Made by a program: the position numbers and the translations under genes. This document shows positions 12,967-24,545 of a stretch of 64,000 nucleotides of DNA, one piece after another. Within the stretch, counting starts at the first letter, position 1. Every line of letters begins with the position of its first letter. The stretch is from Serinus canaria (taxonomy: Eukaryota; Chordata; Aves; Passeriformes; Fringillidae): positions 68,389,934 through 68,453,933 of the forward strand of contig NC_066313.1 in assembly GCF_022539315.1 (NCBI RefSeq), in the 5' to 3' direction. Below the pieces are notes generated by a model. It did not search any database. It saw only the letters and a program-made list of their open reading frames with translations, and was not told the origin of the DNA.

Positions 12967-13250
12967 GTCACTCCCTCAGGATGCCACGCCAGCTCCTGGC
13001 CAGCTGTCATCTCTGGGAACTGGCCTGATGCTGGCAGCTGTCCCACCATCTAGGGCACTGGAACAGCCTGTGCAGAGCCTGGAGCCCCTGCTCTGAAGCA
13101 GGAGGGCTGCTTCTTTGCTCCTGAGGGCATGGGATTCCAGCTGGTGAGGTGAGGGGAGAGGCTGGGTGGGCCAGAGGGGCTGAGCATGGCAGGGATATGG
13201 CCCTCTGCCCCTGCTGCTGTCACCAGCTCTGTGAACTCACCAACAACTTA
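12881..13250. other. GC-richer unclassified sequence
   Basis: GC content is visibly higher than in flanking DNA, with repeated CAGCTG/GGCAGCTG words and CCTG-rich text. It follows the CR1 remnant but I cannot align it to CR1. It may be another part of the same or a different repeat, or a small CpG-poor GC block. No open frame of note. Confidence 0.4.
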
Positions 13251-14268
13251 AAAATGAGTACTCCTGTGAAATATTTAATTTGTAATCCTCAAAAAATCAT
13301 GGTATGAGTTCAAATTTTTGTGCACACTAGAAATAGTTCCTTTTATGATTTCAACAGATAGTACCATTCAACATTTCTAAAACTCATTCTAGATGCATTC
13401 AAGGGAGTACTGGCACTCCACAACTGCTGCCCTCTGGCTGACAAAATATGTGCATGGCTATGATTCTCACCAAAGCATAATTAAATTAATGGCATAGCCT
13501 ATTTTTTCCCAGTAAACAGCAGCTGCTACGAAAACCATGTTTTGTTGGTTCACATGATAACATGATTTTCTGCAGTTTATATTCACAGTGCAGGAAGCTA
13601 TCACTTATCACCACAATGACTGCAAGTGATGTAGTTACCATCAGTCATACATTCCAAAATTGCTGCAGCTTTAACAACTGTTATTTGAAATCCTAATGCT
13701 ACATCTCAGGTTTTCTGCCGTGTGAAATGTTCCTTTCTGCTTCAATGCTGTTAATCCGAGAAATGTACTGGATACAAGCAGCATCCTCATGATGGTGAGG
13801 AATTAGTCTTGTAAGAGCCACGTGGGGAGAAGAATAAAGTGACTGCAGCAGCCACTTCTCCCTGAAATCACAGAAGCCACACTCCTGAACAGTTAGCAGA
13901 AATCAGCTAATGCACTGATCTACATATATCTGCTACAACCAGCTTGCTACCTTAAAAGTGCAGCCAACAGAACAAGCATAGATCTTTACAAATATTTCAT
14001 GCATGTTTCACATGCAGAGCTAGATTATCCCCACTTTAACTGCTGGCTCTGCGTTTGTGCAACAGCCCTGCTGATCTCCCAGAGGACACAAAAGAAGGAG
14101 CTGTAATCTGCTGGTATTTTGGCAGCTGATAGAAACAGCATGTTCAAAAGCAGTAATAAATTCCCATTCCTTATATAAAACCACTCATCCAAGGGGACAA
14201 TAGTGGGTAAAATTTTGCTGATTTGTGTAGGTGCATCAAATTAATTTACTTTTTATTCTTACTTTTAG
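13251..14268. other. Unique sequence, no gene seen
   Basis: Moderately AT-rich, non-repetitive text with several E-box (CAGCTG) and ATTA-type words (for example 13480-13530). Such composition is common in regulatory DNA, but without a cross-species comparison it cannot be called an enhancer. Nothing coding was recognised. Confidence 0.45.
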
Positions 14269-14319
14269 GAATAAAGCGCTTTCAGTTGCCAGAGGAAATA
14301 AATTGGGCACGACAGACCA
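14269..14319 (+). other. Exon-like segment (unidentified)
   Basis: A pyrimidine-rich tract ending in TTTTAG precedes 14269, and a strong donor GTGAGT follows 14319. The 51 bp between are open in one frame (IKRFQLPEEINWARQT), entering and leaving in the same phase, so the piece could act as a cassette exon. I do not recognise the peptide. Acceptor/donor pairs like this arise by chance in 64 kb, and a 51-bp open segment is not unusual. Treat it as a candidate only. Confidence 0.25.
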
Positions 14320-16427
14320 GTGAGTTGGGCAAATCCTGTGCTTATTTTTTAAGTACTCCCTGCAAAATTCTAAGAATTGATGAGTCATCTGTGATTATGA
14401 TAAAGTTTCATGTTAATAAAAACCTGATCAACAGCTACATTCTTTCTTTTCCACCATAGCTTAGCAAGCCAGTGTTCCAAGACATTTCTTTGGACAGTTC
14501 AGTACTTGCAAAAATTATAAGATATAAGCCAGTGTACAAAGTGAACATTAAAGGTCTTGGTGGATATTTTATTTTTGTTGCAGTTTTGTCATTTTTTAAA
14601 ATTTCTTTAGGTCATTTGCTTTTTATAAGTAGCTTTCCACAAAACTTCAATACTTGCTGCTTTAGATATTTTTGGATTTTTAAAATTTGTTTTGGGTTCT
14701 GCATCATGATGGCCTTCCCTCTCATCCAGTAAGTTTGTCACAGATTCAAGATCTTGTGTTTGCTGGTGTGTATAGATCTGTGAAGACTACAGGCACAGTT
14801 TTTTCTAGAGCCTTTTATAACTGGAAAGATACTTGTGATTTGGCAGCAAATTTAATAGCTTACAAGTGTGTACAAATGAGCAATATTAATATACTGTCAA
14901 TATCTATTTCTGATAGTGATTTTTTTTCCAGCTCCACATATAGAAATATTTTGGGGTCTGCTGAAAGATTTCAAAGGGATTTCTAAGCAATGTCTTTCCC
15001 CATCTAAAGGTACTGAGGAAAGAATTTGAAGAATTGCTCTTGTCCTCCTGTAACCACCATTAAAACTTCAGATGGTCAGTTGAGAGTCATCAGACAATAG
15101 GTCCGTTTTCAAGACAGCTTTTTGTATTGTGTAATTTCTTCCCTATTAATAATCTAGATTGATCTTCTCTACAAATTTGTGTGGAAACTTTGGGCACAGT
15201 TATTCCAGATTCTTACTTATACTGGTGACATTTAACTCAAATTTGACAAGTCAGTTATACATCATTTACTTCTTAAAATATATTTGATATAATGGTATGA
15301 TTTAATATTACTTAAAAGTAATAGTATATACCACTATTGCAGCTACTATAAAAGGCCTACAAGGTAATAAATTAAAAAAATACATTTAATATATAGTATG
15401 TATTCATAATATGTTTGAAAATATTCACATACACATTTAGATGTATATAAATACATAAAAATAGTTTCCTTCCTTTTTTGTCAGAATTTGATTGTCCATA
15501 GTATTAAAACTCAACTTCTTCATTTCCAAACTCGTTTGATGTCCAAAGCTCTGTGTAAAAAGTCTGTCAACAACAATAAGGCAGTAGGTAGAAAACACCC
15601 CTTTTTCTGTTGTTTCTTCTTGTTTATTCCACTTTCATAACACTTGGAAGAGCACCATCACCTTAAGATGTCACACTTCTGTCTTTCAGAGCCAGTTACA
15701 ATACTTAGAATGTAGCTGGATGCTGTGATTGAGAGCTTGTGCTCTCCTCCATGTTGTTTACAGTGCCCTTGAACTCCTTGATAAGCTGTGTTTAGCAGCC
15801 AGCACAAACCAACCATAACAAAAAGATTTACTTGTTGCTGCCAGATTTTTTTTTTTGAAATTACTAAAATGTCAAGACTTTCAAGCTATTCGCTCTCTCA
15901 AGCTTTCTGGCACTTCTGTACTCACAGAAGAACAACACAGCAAAGCTATTGTTATTTATTATAATCCTTTGTTATAGCAAGTGCAGTTATGAAAAGCTTC
16001 ATGTCTAGCAGAGAAAGCATTTCAGAATATTTTTTTCTTTGAACCACATTTCATCAACTGCTGCTATTAAATTATTTTTTTGAGCATAAAATAAAGAAAT
16101 GCTATAGCAAGTCATATTTAATTTTTTCCAATTAATTTTGGGGTTGTTCTATGATATTTTTTGGATACACCAAAAAGTATGACACCTAACAAGGAGATGA
16201 AGGTATCCCTTTCGGGAATGCAAACTGAGTTTCAGTTACTTTTTTTTAGTTAACATTTTCTAAGCGTGAGTGATGGACGTGGTGCACTCACTCTACAGAT
16301 GGTCTGTTAAGTTTTTACTTTAAGCAGTTGGCCAGAAGGTAGTGTGGCTGGAATACAGTTGGCAGTCTTTTCTACTCATCAAATAAGTCATATGAATATT
16401 TATGTGGTACAAACTGTGTATATGCAC
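14320..16427. other. AT-rich unique sequence, no gene seen
   Basis: Chance open frames of under 100 codons (14472-14732, 14687-14986) have hydrophobic Phe/Ile-rich composition expected from T-rich DNA. No retroelement or RNA gene was recognised. Confidence 0.5.
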
Positions 16428-16444
16428 ATATATATATATAATAT

Positions 16445-16486
<42 letters not shown>
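16428..16486. repeat. TA dinucleotide microsatellite
   Basis: About 60 bp of TA repeat interrupted by two single-base deletions (AA interruptions). It is self-complementary and so prone to cruciform formation and replication slippage. Confidence 0.97.
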
Positions 16487-16487
<1 letters not shown>

Positions 16488-16903
16488 CAGTAGCAAAACT
16501 TATTTAACTTCACAGAAACATTGAATTTTTCTGTATGTAATTTCCAGTCCCTTCTTTCTGTGTCTTATGTGTCAGTAGACTATATGGAAATACTGAAATG
16601 TTAAACAAATGCTACTTTTCATATGCTTCTACCAGCAAGATATTATTTTATGTACCTAAGAATTCTCTTAGCATTCTTATACACTTTATGAAGGATTGAT
16701 TAGGTATGTATAATGAAATTACTAGCACTGATAATTTCAGCAGTAATTTAAAAGTGGTCTTGATTGATGATTTCCCAAGGATATTATCTGTAACTGATGA
16801 TTTGATTTGATTAGTTGCACCTTGCTTCTTTTAAATTATGTGAATATCAAGTAGATGAAAACAACCCAACTCCCTAGTCATATGTTTTTTTCTGTTCTTC
16901 TAG
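16487..16903. other. AT-rich unique sequence, no gene seen
   Basis: Between the TA microsatellite and the exon-like segment at 16904. No open frame, repeat or RNA signal was recognised, apart from the pyrimidine tract at its right end. Confidence 0.5.
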
Positions 16904-17029
16904 GAAAACCAAGTACTTAGCATAGAATCCAGAAAAATTCTGGGCAGAGGAGTTTGCCAGACATCACCATGAAGCTCCTGCACTGGCCTCTGTCCTATTT
17001 GGACTGCCTTATTCTTTTTAAGTTTTAAG
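16904..17029 (+). other. Exon-like segment, non-coding or UTR type
   Basis: Preceded by a very good polypyrimidine tract and TCTAG (16884-16903) and followed by AAG|GTACGTGAG. The 126-bp body has stops in all three plus frames, so if real it is a non-coding or UTR exon. It contains one short frame with a decent Kozak context at 16969 (MKLLHWPLSYLDCLILFKF, stop just before the donor). It lies 2.6 kb downstream of the other exon-like segment on the same strand. Candidate only. Confidence 0.25.
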
Positions 17030-17829
17030 GTACGTGAGCAGATGTTAGGAAATGGACCATTCTTTTTTCCTAGCAGAGTCATGTAAAGACATCAGACTTG
17101 CTATTTTTCAAGATAAAGACAACAATTTACATAATTTCTTAAAGATGTGAGACAATTGATAGCAATGAGAACCATCTAATGGATTGAGGATAGTCATGGA
17201 TCTAAGTTTTTGCTTTGATGGCAATCTACCCCCCAGAGGCTGGCTTAAAGAAGAATAGTTGATGTTGTTAAATGGAGCAGCTCTGGAAGAAAAAAATCTT
17301 ATGTCACAGGCCTCTTATAGAGCTTACACTTTGAACACATCAGCTTTTTCCCCCTCATTGTGTATGGATCCCTACAGGGGTTTCAATAGTTTTACAAGTA
17401 AAATCTCTAAAACCAGTTTACATGATATAAATTTTATCTACAATCCTCTCAATTTCTTAGCCTTAACCATTGCTACAATATCATCCTCCAGAGTTTAATA
17501 TCAATAGGATATTATGGGATTTCAGTCTCTTAATTAAGATTAGATTTCATTTAGCCACCTATAGTTAAGGAAGATGAAAGCAGAACTTGGAAAATACATG
17601 GAAGGAAACTAACTCATTCACCTGATGAAAGATGAACAGCATATTGAAGTTCTGGACATAACAGAGAACTAAAGTTAGCGATATTTAGGTCAAGCAGTGT
17701 GCAGGTTAAACCGGCAGTGCAAAACTAAAGTTGACACTTCACAGACTAGTCAATCTAAAGGTGGAACTGCATTCACTGGGGCTACCAAGAAAGCAGATAT
17801 TTCTTAACCCATCTTAATAATAATAATTT
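17030..17829. other. AT-rich unique sequence, no gene seen
   Basis: No repeat or coding sequence recognised. A 79-codon open frame at 17259-17498 has no recognisable domain and is probably chance. Confidence 0.5.
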
Positions 17830-17935
17830 TAAAAACCCCACCAAACCCACAACAAACCCACAGCTCAAAGCAAAATGAAACAAAAAATCCCAACCAACCC
17901 ACAACTACAAAATGCCAAAACCCACACCATAAAAA
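17830..17935. repeat. A/C-rich low-complexity tract
   Basis: Imperfect runs of AAACCC, CCAAC and CAAAA words over about 100 bp. It is similar in style to the tracts near 7756 and 27644. No gene is implied. Confidence 0.8.
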
Positions 17936-20900
17936 ATGTTCCCAGGCACTGGAAGGCAATCAGCTCCACTGCTAGTTGTTAAAAGGGCTCCAAGTATGCT
18001 TTTGCCCTTTGATGAAAATCAGCCTCTCCCAAAATTCCTAGATATGGTCCATGAATTATGATCACAGCCAGGCATCATTCCCAGCAGACAGTTTAAATTT
18101 GACCACCTGATTTAGAGAGAAAATGTGTTTGTATTACTACAGCTTTGGGCTGTTCTGTGTCATCCATCAAGTTATGTGTTTAATTTATTTTTAGAGATAT
18201 ATTTAATGTGAAAAAAATAGGATTAAAACCATATACTTAAATCTTAGAAGATAAACATCACTATAAAATGCAGCAATAGGTGTAAAAAGAAAAAGGGCAT
18301 ATACTCCCTTTTAAAGCTGGACATAGATAAGTGAGACACTGGGATAGAAGAAGTGCATATGCAAAGACTAGATGAAATTCTTCATAGATAATAGAGGCAA
18401 AATGGATGACACTTGGCACTAAGAGTAATGAAAATTCAGGGAGTTTGTGAAGAAACTTCATAGTGAAATGAGAAATTTAAAAGTGCAGAGTCTATAAAAA
18501 TACCACAAGAATAAAGGCAAAAAAAACTAGTCATAATAGGCATTAAAACTTTTCAAGAATTTCATGTAATCAACAGAACTCACTAATTGAATACATGTGA
18601 AAAGAGATGCACTAATTGTAATAGCTAAGAAAAAAAAAAAAAAAAAACAAAAACCAGAAAGAATTTTCTAATGTCTCTGAGGCTGAAAGAAAACTCTTAA
18701 ACAAGACTTAGCGCTCCAAAAGTTCCTTTATCCAGCAGTTAATTCTACAAGCATAACCCCTCTTTTTCTAAGGAGAAATTACTTGAGGAGCAGACAAGCA
18801 TTATTATTTCTGAAGCCTTTGATCAGGCAAGAGATTCAATAGAGGACAGATTTACTGACACTTTTAGCAGATAGGAGAAGGAAATAAAAAAGCAAGCAAT
18901 TTCTCCTTACATAGCAAAAGGATAAAGGATAAAAATGGGATAAAGTAAACTTTACATTAAGGTATAAGAAAGGAAGGGGAGATGTGTCCACACGTTCAAA
19001 TAGCTTTCAAAAGAAGAAGAGCTTTATATTTAGGCTAAAGAAACAAAGCAATAAACTAAAATCTGTCTAAGATCTAGGATAAAAGAGAAATAGCATTGAT
19101 GACTAAAATACTAGTCATCAAGAGAATATTAGAACAAATTAATGCAAAAACAAAAGGTAGGTCATACTAAAATTGAAGTTGGAATTAATATGTTTCTTCT
19201 TCTGCCAAGAAAAATCTTTTACAATATTAGAGAATGCATACCTTACCCTAGAACTTGAAAAATGTGTAGCAAAAATTAATGTTCAAATTTGACTGTGGTA
19301 TATGGGATGCTATAAGGAACAATATTCTTCAAACAGAAGTTTAATAAACTGTTTTTTCCTTTCATTTTATCTGTCACATGCAAAGATTTAAAAAAAATAG
19401 ATAGGATGGAAAAGTTCCCATTTGATTTTACATATGTCAACTCAACAATAAAACCAAACATTGTAAGCACTTCGGTATCAATGTCATATCAAAAGATAAA
19501 AGCAGACTTTCAGTTCTAGAGCCCAGCAAGAAAAAAAAAGAATTAAAATTGCTTACAAAGAATGGTTTGCAGACAGCAGTCTCAGGTACTAGCAATATAA
19601 ATAGGCACTTTCAATACCAGAGCTACTTCTAATAAAATACCTGTATAAATATTATAAAAAATTGTATCATAAAATCTTTTTTTTCCTCTTACAATACATT
19701 TTAAAGTCCTCAAGAAATTATTTCAATTTCAAATTAAAGACATAAACACAGGTGGTTTAAGTTCACCTCAGTATATAATGAGATTAAGAATGTATTGACA
19801 CATACGAAATCAAAGGTGGAGAAAAAATATTCCTCATTCTACTTACAGGCAGTAATTAGAAAAAGTAGACAAAGATTCTCTGATATAAATGATGTTTTTT
19901 TCCTAAATCATTACTTTTATTCTCCTGAACTGGTTACTAGAAGATGGTCAAGCTAAGGAAAAGTAGCTGAATGATGTTTCTTGATTTTTTTTTTGTATTC
20001 ATATTAAATTTCAGGGATTCTGTATGATATTTGGATTTTTCCTGTCACAAATGTAGGTGATAACGACCTTCATGTGGGCACCATTACATAAAACACGTCA
20101 TGGTCTAATCTTTAGCTCAGTATAGCTCCCACCCACATGGACATACTCATTTTCCTTCCTTCTCTGGGGTTACCTTCATGCTGCCTTCTGGAACAGTCCT
20201 GAGCTGCCTCAGAGAATGTCCATACCCAGGAATATGCTGGTATTTAAACTTGGAAAATGACAGCATAAACAAGACTGTCCCATGAGCGAGTATTGGACAG
20301 GCATGATATTTAGCTCTTCCCCCATTTCTCTTGTGGGCTGCTTCAGCTGCCTCCTTTAAAAATCTGTTTGCAGAGGGAGCTGAGTGTTAACAATACAGAC
20401 GAGAGGAAATTGTTGCCATTTGGTATCAGGGGTACCAAGTCTTTTATTGCTCATCTTATCTGCTGAAATACACAGCCACCTACAGAAGTGGTCACTAGTT
20501 TCTTCCAGGCTACTTCTATTTATTGTTCTTAGGTGCCCTGGGCAGCACCTCCTTGATTTGATAGCAGGGGGAACAGTACTCTTACTATGCCTAGATTTCT
20601 TGAAGTTATTCTGGTAGAAGGCTACAAAAACTGCATAGGCATGATAACTTTGCAGAGAAATACAGAATATAAACCTCTATAGTGCGTACTACCAAAATTT
20701 CTAGTTAACAAAGACAACTTTTTCTTTCAGGTTGAGGATACTGTAATAGGTATATGAGATATATGATGAAGTTTAAATCTGAAAAGTAAAAAAGTCACAA
20801 AAGATGAACTAATAAGCAAATAAGACAATATATAGAAAAAGTGCTGTTAAAACCACGTTCGCATTTTAAAAGTCAAGAAATAGAAATGTCCAAGTGTTTA

Positions 20901-22170
20901 CATAGGTATATACAGAAATGAGGAAGGATGAAAAGAGACTTTGGTAATAGAACAAAAGGCATAATGCATAAAATGATGCTGTACTACATGACCTGTTTAT
21001 TGGATAAAAAAGGGAAAAATAATTGCAAAGACAAGAAAGGCTAGCAGTCTCATTAGATTCAAGTGAGTAACTTTTGATTTTTTTTTCCTTTTATCTTGGC
21101 AGAGTTCCAGGTTAAATTACAATCTATAGAAGTAGCAAGATTCAATATTCTTTCTCAGCAGTATCTCTTGCGTAGCAACTGCTTGAACTCAAAATCAGAT
21201 TTCATAACTGAGAATTATTTTCCAGGACATGAACCATGAAGTAAAAAAAAGATAGTAAATAGCCACAGACCACTGGTTTCTTAGGCATATAGAAGTAAAG
21301 ACAAAGTGTCTGGTTTGGTATGCTTCCTAGAAAAAAAACTACCTTTGGGGCAACAATTTGGGAATGTAAAAAGGCTTCCTGGACAATAACTGTGAAATGG
21401 TTTATTGAAAGTGGGTAATTCTCTTTATCACCAGAAAAAAAACAAAATCAAAACTTCTGAAAATATTTCTCCCCTTAATATGTTAAATCAGTTGTGGAGA
21501 ATCCCTTTATAAGTGTAGTTTTTAAATTCTTAGTAAAAAAAACCAAAAACCACCCAAATTTATTTGTTGGGTTTTTTTTCACTCAAAAGCTTGTTCAGAT
21601 CAGCATGACTGAATATGACTGGGATGTTATACAAGATCTCAAGATAAAGGTTTTAGAAAATAAATATTTTATATATATGTATATACACATGTACAGAAGT
21701 GGTGAAAATGCTTGCATTTGTAAGTGGGGCTTAGAGTCATTGCCAGCCCCCCGAAATCATTGGCCCAATGTGAAACATCTGGCATAAAAGAAACTGACAA
21801 AATGGTGTGGATCATCAGGAAAGGCAGTGTGAATACAATAGAGGTCATCATTTTGCTGCTGTATAAAACCTTGTTGTGTTGACATCTTTAAAATTGCACA
21901 CTTCTGCACTTTGAGCCTGAGGGAGGATACAGTGGAGTAAGAAAAGGTGCAGAGAATAAAAAACCAGAATGATGTAGGAGATGGAGCATTGGCTTTGAGA
22001 ATGAAATATGAAAATAATTAGGATACACTTTAGAGAAGAGACAGACAAGAAAATTACTTAAGCTTTAAAAATTCATGAATGTGGCAAATAAATTAACACT
22101 ACATTTTAAAGATATAAAAGAAATTATTTGCCTCTTTGCAAAACAGGCAATGAATTTTTGAGAGATTGCT
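17936..22170. other. AT-rich unique sequence, no gene seen
   Basis: Long purine- and A-rich text on the plus strand (18240-19250) with a poly-A run near 18630-18647. The block at about 20040-20640 is somewhat richer in GC and non-repetitive, but I cannot assign it. A 77-codon frame at 20384-20617 (Leu-rich) has no recognised homology. Confidence 0.5.
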
Positions 22171-22206
22171 GTCTTAGTAGACAATACCAGTATTGTCTAC
22201 TTAGAC
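22171..22206. repeat. Near-perfect 36-bp palindrome
   Basis: Two 16-base arms, 22171-22186 and 22191-22206, are reverse complements at 15 of 16 positions, with a 4-base loop CCAG. As RNA it would be a tight hairpin, and as DNA a possible cruciform. The stem is shorter than a typical pre-miRNA, and flanking bases do not extend the pairing. Confidence 0.9.
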
Positions 22207-23589
22207 AAATGAAATGGTATTTAAACAGATTAATGAACAACAGAATAACAGCAAATAGCAGAGAGAACAGCAATGGATACATCATCTTAGAACCCTAATA
22301 AAACTACAGTAGATTTGGGGAGATGGTAAGGGTCTGAAAGAAAAAGCTAAGCTCTTCTGTCTTCTTTTGATGGCCTGTCCCATTGCTATTCCTGTAGATA
22401 AAATATTGGGCTAACTGAACTGCTGTTTACCTTCCAACTGTACTTGAAGGTCTCAGGCACCTGCCCAATCAGGGGGTGAGGATCCCATCACAGGAGAGGG
22501 AAATGTATTGGCACACAGACCATGATCCACAAAATCAAGCAGTTACACGTCCTAATGGGAGCTGGACCAGAACTGCTGCTGGATGGCAAAACACACAGAT
22601 CCACCAGTGGTCAAGGACCCCTCAGCCATTGTTTGCTTCTTGTGAGGATTGAGTGACTCATGTTCTATTTTGTGGTTGAAGTCTTCATTAAAAGATAGTT
22701 ATACTGACACAGCAGGCCAAATATCAAGATTTGACCTGATCTGTGGAGGGTCCAGGTGATTAGGAACTGTAAGCTAAACTGTGCTGAAAAATTCTCTGAT
22801 ACACTACTTATAAAATTATACTACACTGATTCTGTTTATAAAAATCTGTGCTATTCTGACCATAAGATTCCATACCGTGCTAATCAGAAAAATCTGTTTA
22901 AAAAAAACCAAAACTGTAACTGCAGTTTAGTGCTGTCATAATTCTGCCAGGGATGCCCAAAAGAACCTATCTGTCCCCATCATGTTGAGTTACAAGTCTC
23001 TATGTTTTTAATGCAAATGATCTTAATCTTACCTTCAGGAGCTAGAGAAGTAATTGAAATGGAATTAAATAAATGAGTACAACTATGCAAAACTGACATA
23101 TATTTATATTCAATCTCTAAAGTTATTTGTATGTATAGTAAGTATATTGGATGAAAAAATGCATCTAACAATTTAAAAATCTTTTAATGGGTCTTTGTAA
23201 GGTTGTGTTGGGTCTTGGGTATTTTGTTTGTTTATTTGTTTGCTTGGGGTTTTTTATATTTTTTTAAGAAACAAGGAAACTATGTAGAAAGATATGGAAA
23301 GATATTGTCACTGATTGCAAAATAAGTAAAAAAATAAGCAGCACAAATCAGGATGGCAAAAATACAGCAATCATGCATATGGCATCCTGTAGATTGGCTG
23401 TTATTTATGGAGTGTATTATTGACTCAAAAGAAGAATAATAATTCTGAAAATTTTAGCAGAATCCCTGAATCTGTGAAAAGTCTGTGGTTCTGTGAAATC
23501 TGAAACAATATAAACAATTTGTGTTATTTAAAGGTAACTTAGCAAAACTCAGGAAATACAATTACATTACATGAATAGCACAGAGACTG
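22207..23589. other. Unique sequence, no gene seen
   Basis: AT-rich, with a GC-richer part around 22440-22720 that I cannot classify and a T/G-rich stretch near 23217-23270. Open frames are at most 63 codons and unremarkable. Confidence 0.5.
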
Positions 23590-23745
23590 ATACCAGAACT
23601 TCAGGAAGAGGAATAGAAAGTGTAGATGTCCCCAGGCTGAGTGGTGCACTTTATGTGCTTGAGAAAACAGATGCCACCTAGAGGGACTTTGGGACACCTT
23701 TGAGAAATGGACCCATGCAAGGCTTCATGAAGCTTCAAGTGAAAA
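23590..23745 (+). mobile_element. CR1 ORF2 fragment (sense)
   Basis: The words 'gatgtccccaggctgagtgg', 'gccacctagagggacttt' and 'atggacccatgcaaggcttc' follow, in order, the CR1 reverse-transcriptase C-terminal region ('...GATVHL...FN' part) on the plus strand. The fragment is truncated on both sides and meets material of opposite orientation immediately downstream. Confidence 0.65.
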
Positions 23746-23749
23746 TTAG

Positions 23750-23905
23750 GGACATAATCTCTTGCCAGGACTTACTGCTTGTACTTCTCATCATGCAGCC
23801 CCAGATACAATCAGGCACCTCTGCAACTGGCTCACATCCAGCTTGCTGCTTCAGGGCCTTTCTGGGCCGTGAAGTTATTCCCAACTTGTCTGTCCTTACC
23901 CCTCA
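23750..23905 (-). mobile_element. Possible CR1 fragment (antisense)
   Basis: Words such as 'cagccccagatacaatcagg', 'gcaactggctcacatccagc' and 'tttctgggccgtgaag' resemble antisense CR1 ORF2 text, but the order is disturbed. It lies between the sense piece at 23590 and the clearer antisense pieces from 23985. The assignment is tentative. Confidence 0.45.
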
Positions 23906-23927
23906 TTAGAGCAGAATGGTTCCAGTT

Positions 23928-23951
23928 GTAGGAATACTGATGTATTCCTAC
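23928..23951. repeat. Perfect 10-bp inverted repeat
   Basis: The arms at 23928-23937 and 23942-23951 are exact reverse complements with the 4-base loop TGAT. It sits between CR1 fragments of opposing orientation, so it may mark a rearrangement point, or it may be chance. Confidence 0.85.
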
Positions 23952-23984
23952 TGACCACTACAGGGGTGACCAAAAGTTTAATTG

Positions 23985-24235
23985 TATTATCAAGGGCATT
24001 ATCCAAATACTTCTTAAACACAATTAGGCATGGAGCATCAAGCATGTTCCAGTGTTTGACTATTGTTTCAGTAAAGAAATGTTACCTTATATTGTCTCAA
24101 CCTTCTGTGTTGCAGCTTTGAGCCATTCCCACACATCCTATCACTGGATCCTAGTAATAGATATCAGCACCTCCCTTATCACTGCACCTCCCCTGGAATC
24201 TATGGAAAGCAATGAGGTCACCTTTCAGTTTGTTG
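23985..24235 (-). mobile_element. CR1 3' region (antisense)
   Basis: Text such as 'aagggcattatccaaatact', 'gttccagtgtttgac' and 'tttcagtaaagaaatgttac' is the antisense of the CR1 3' UTR. 'ctttgagccattcccacac' and 'caatgaggtcacctttcag' continue it in the order expected when read right to left. The terminal ATTCTGTG tail is missing on the left. At about 24235 it joins a segment from further upstream in CR1 ORF2, implying an internal deletion. Confidence 0.82.
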
Positions 24236-24545
24236 CTTCTTTCCTAGGGGCAGAGCTTTGTACTTGTCCTTTTTGAATTTAATGAATTTCACTGGCCCAT
24301 TTCTCTAGCCTGTTAAAGTCACTTTGAATGGCTTCCCTTTGCTCCAGCATCGCTGCTGCATGCCTCACACTTTAGTGCCACCAATGAACTCGATGACAGC
24401 TCAGTGTCACCTCCTCCAGATCACTGGTGAAGATGTTAAACAGGACATGTCCCAGTACAGACCCCTCTTCTTGATACCAGCCTCCAGGCAGAGCATGACC
24501 CATTACCCACAACAGGTTTTTACCTGTCTAGTTGTCTGCCTATTC
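24236..24545 (-). mobile_element. CR1 ORF2 fragment (antisense)
   Basis: The series 'tttgaatttaatgaatttca', 'aagtcactttgaatggc' and 'cactttagtgccaccaatg' is followed by 'agatcactggtgaagatgtt' and 'aaacaggac'. This is the antisense of the CR1 reverse-transcriptase C-terminal region. Read on the minus strand, the order is correct for one element, but the sequence that should lie between it and the 3' region at 23985-24235 is missing. Confidence 0.8.

Noticed and set aside
22171..22206. Pre-miRNA hairpin
   Set aside because: The 16-bp stem with 4-base loop is too short for a typical pre-miRNA, and flanks do not extend the pairing.
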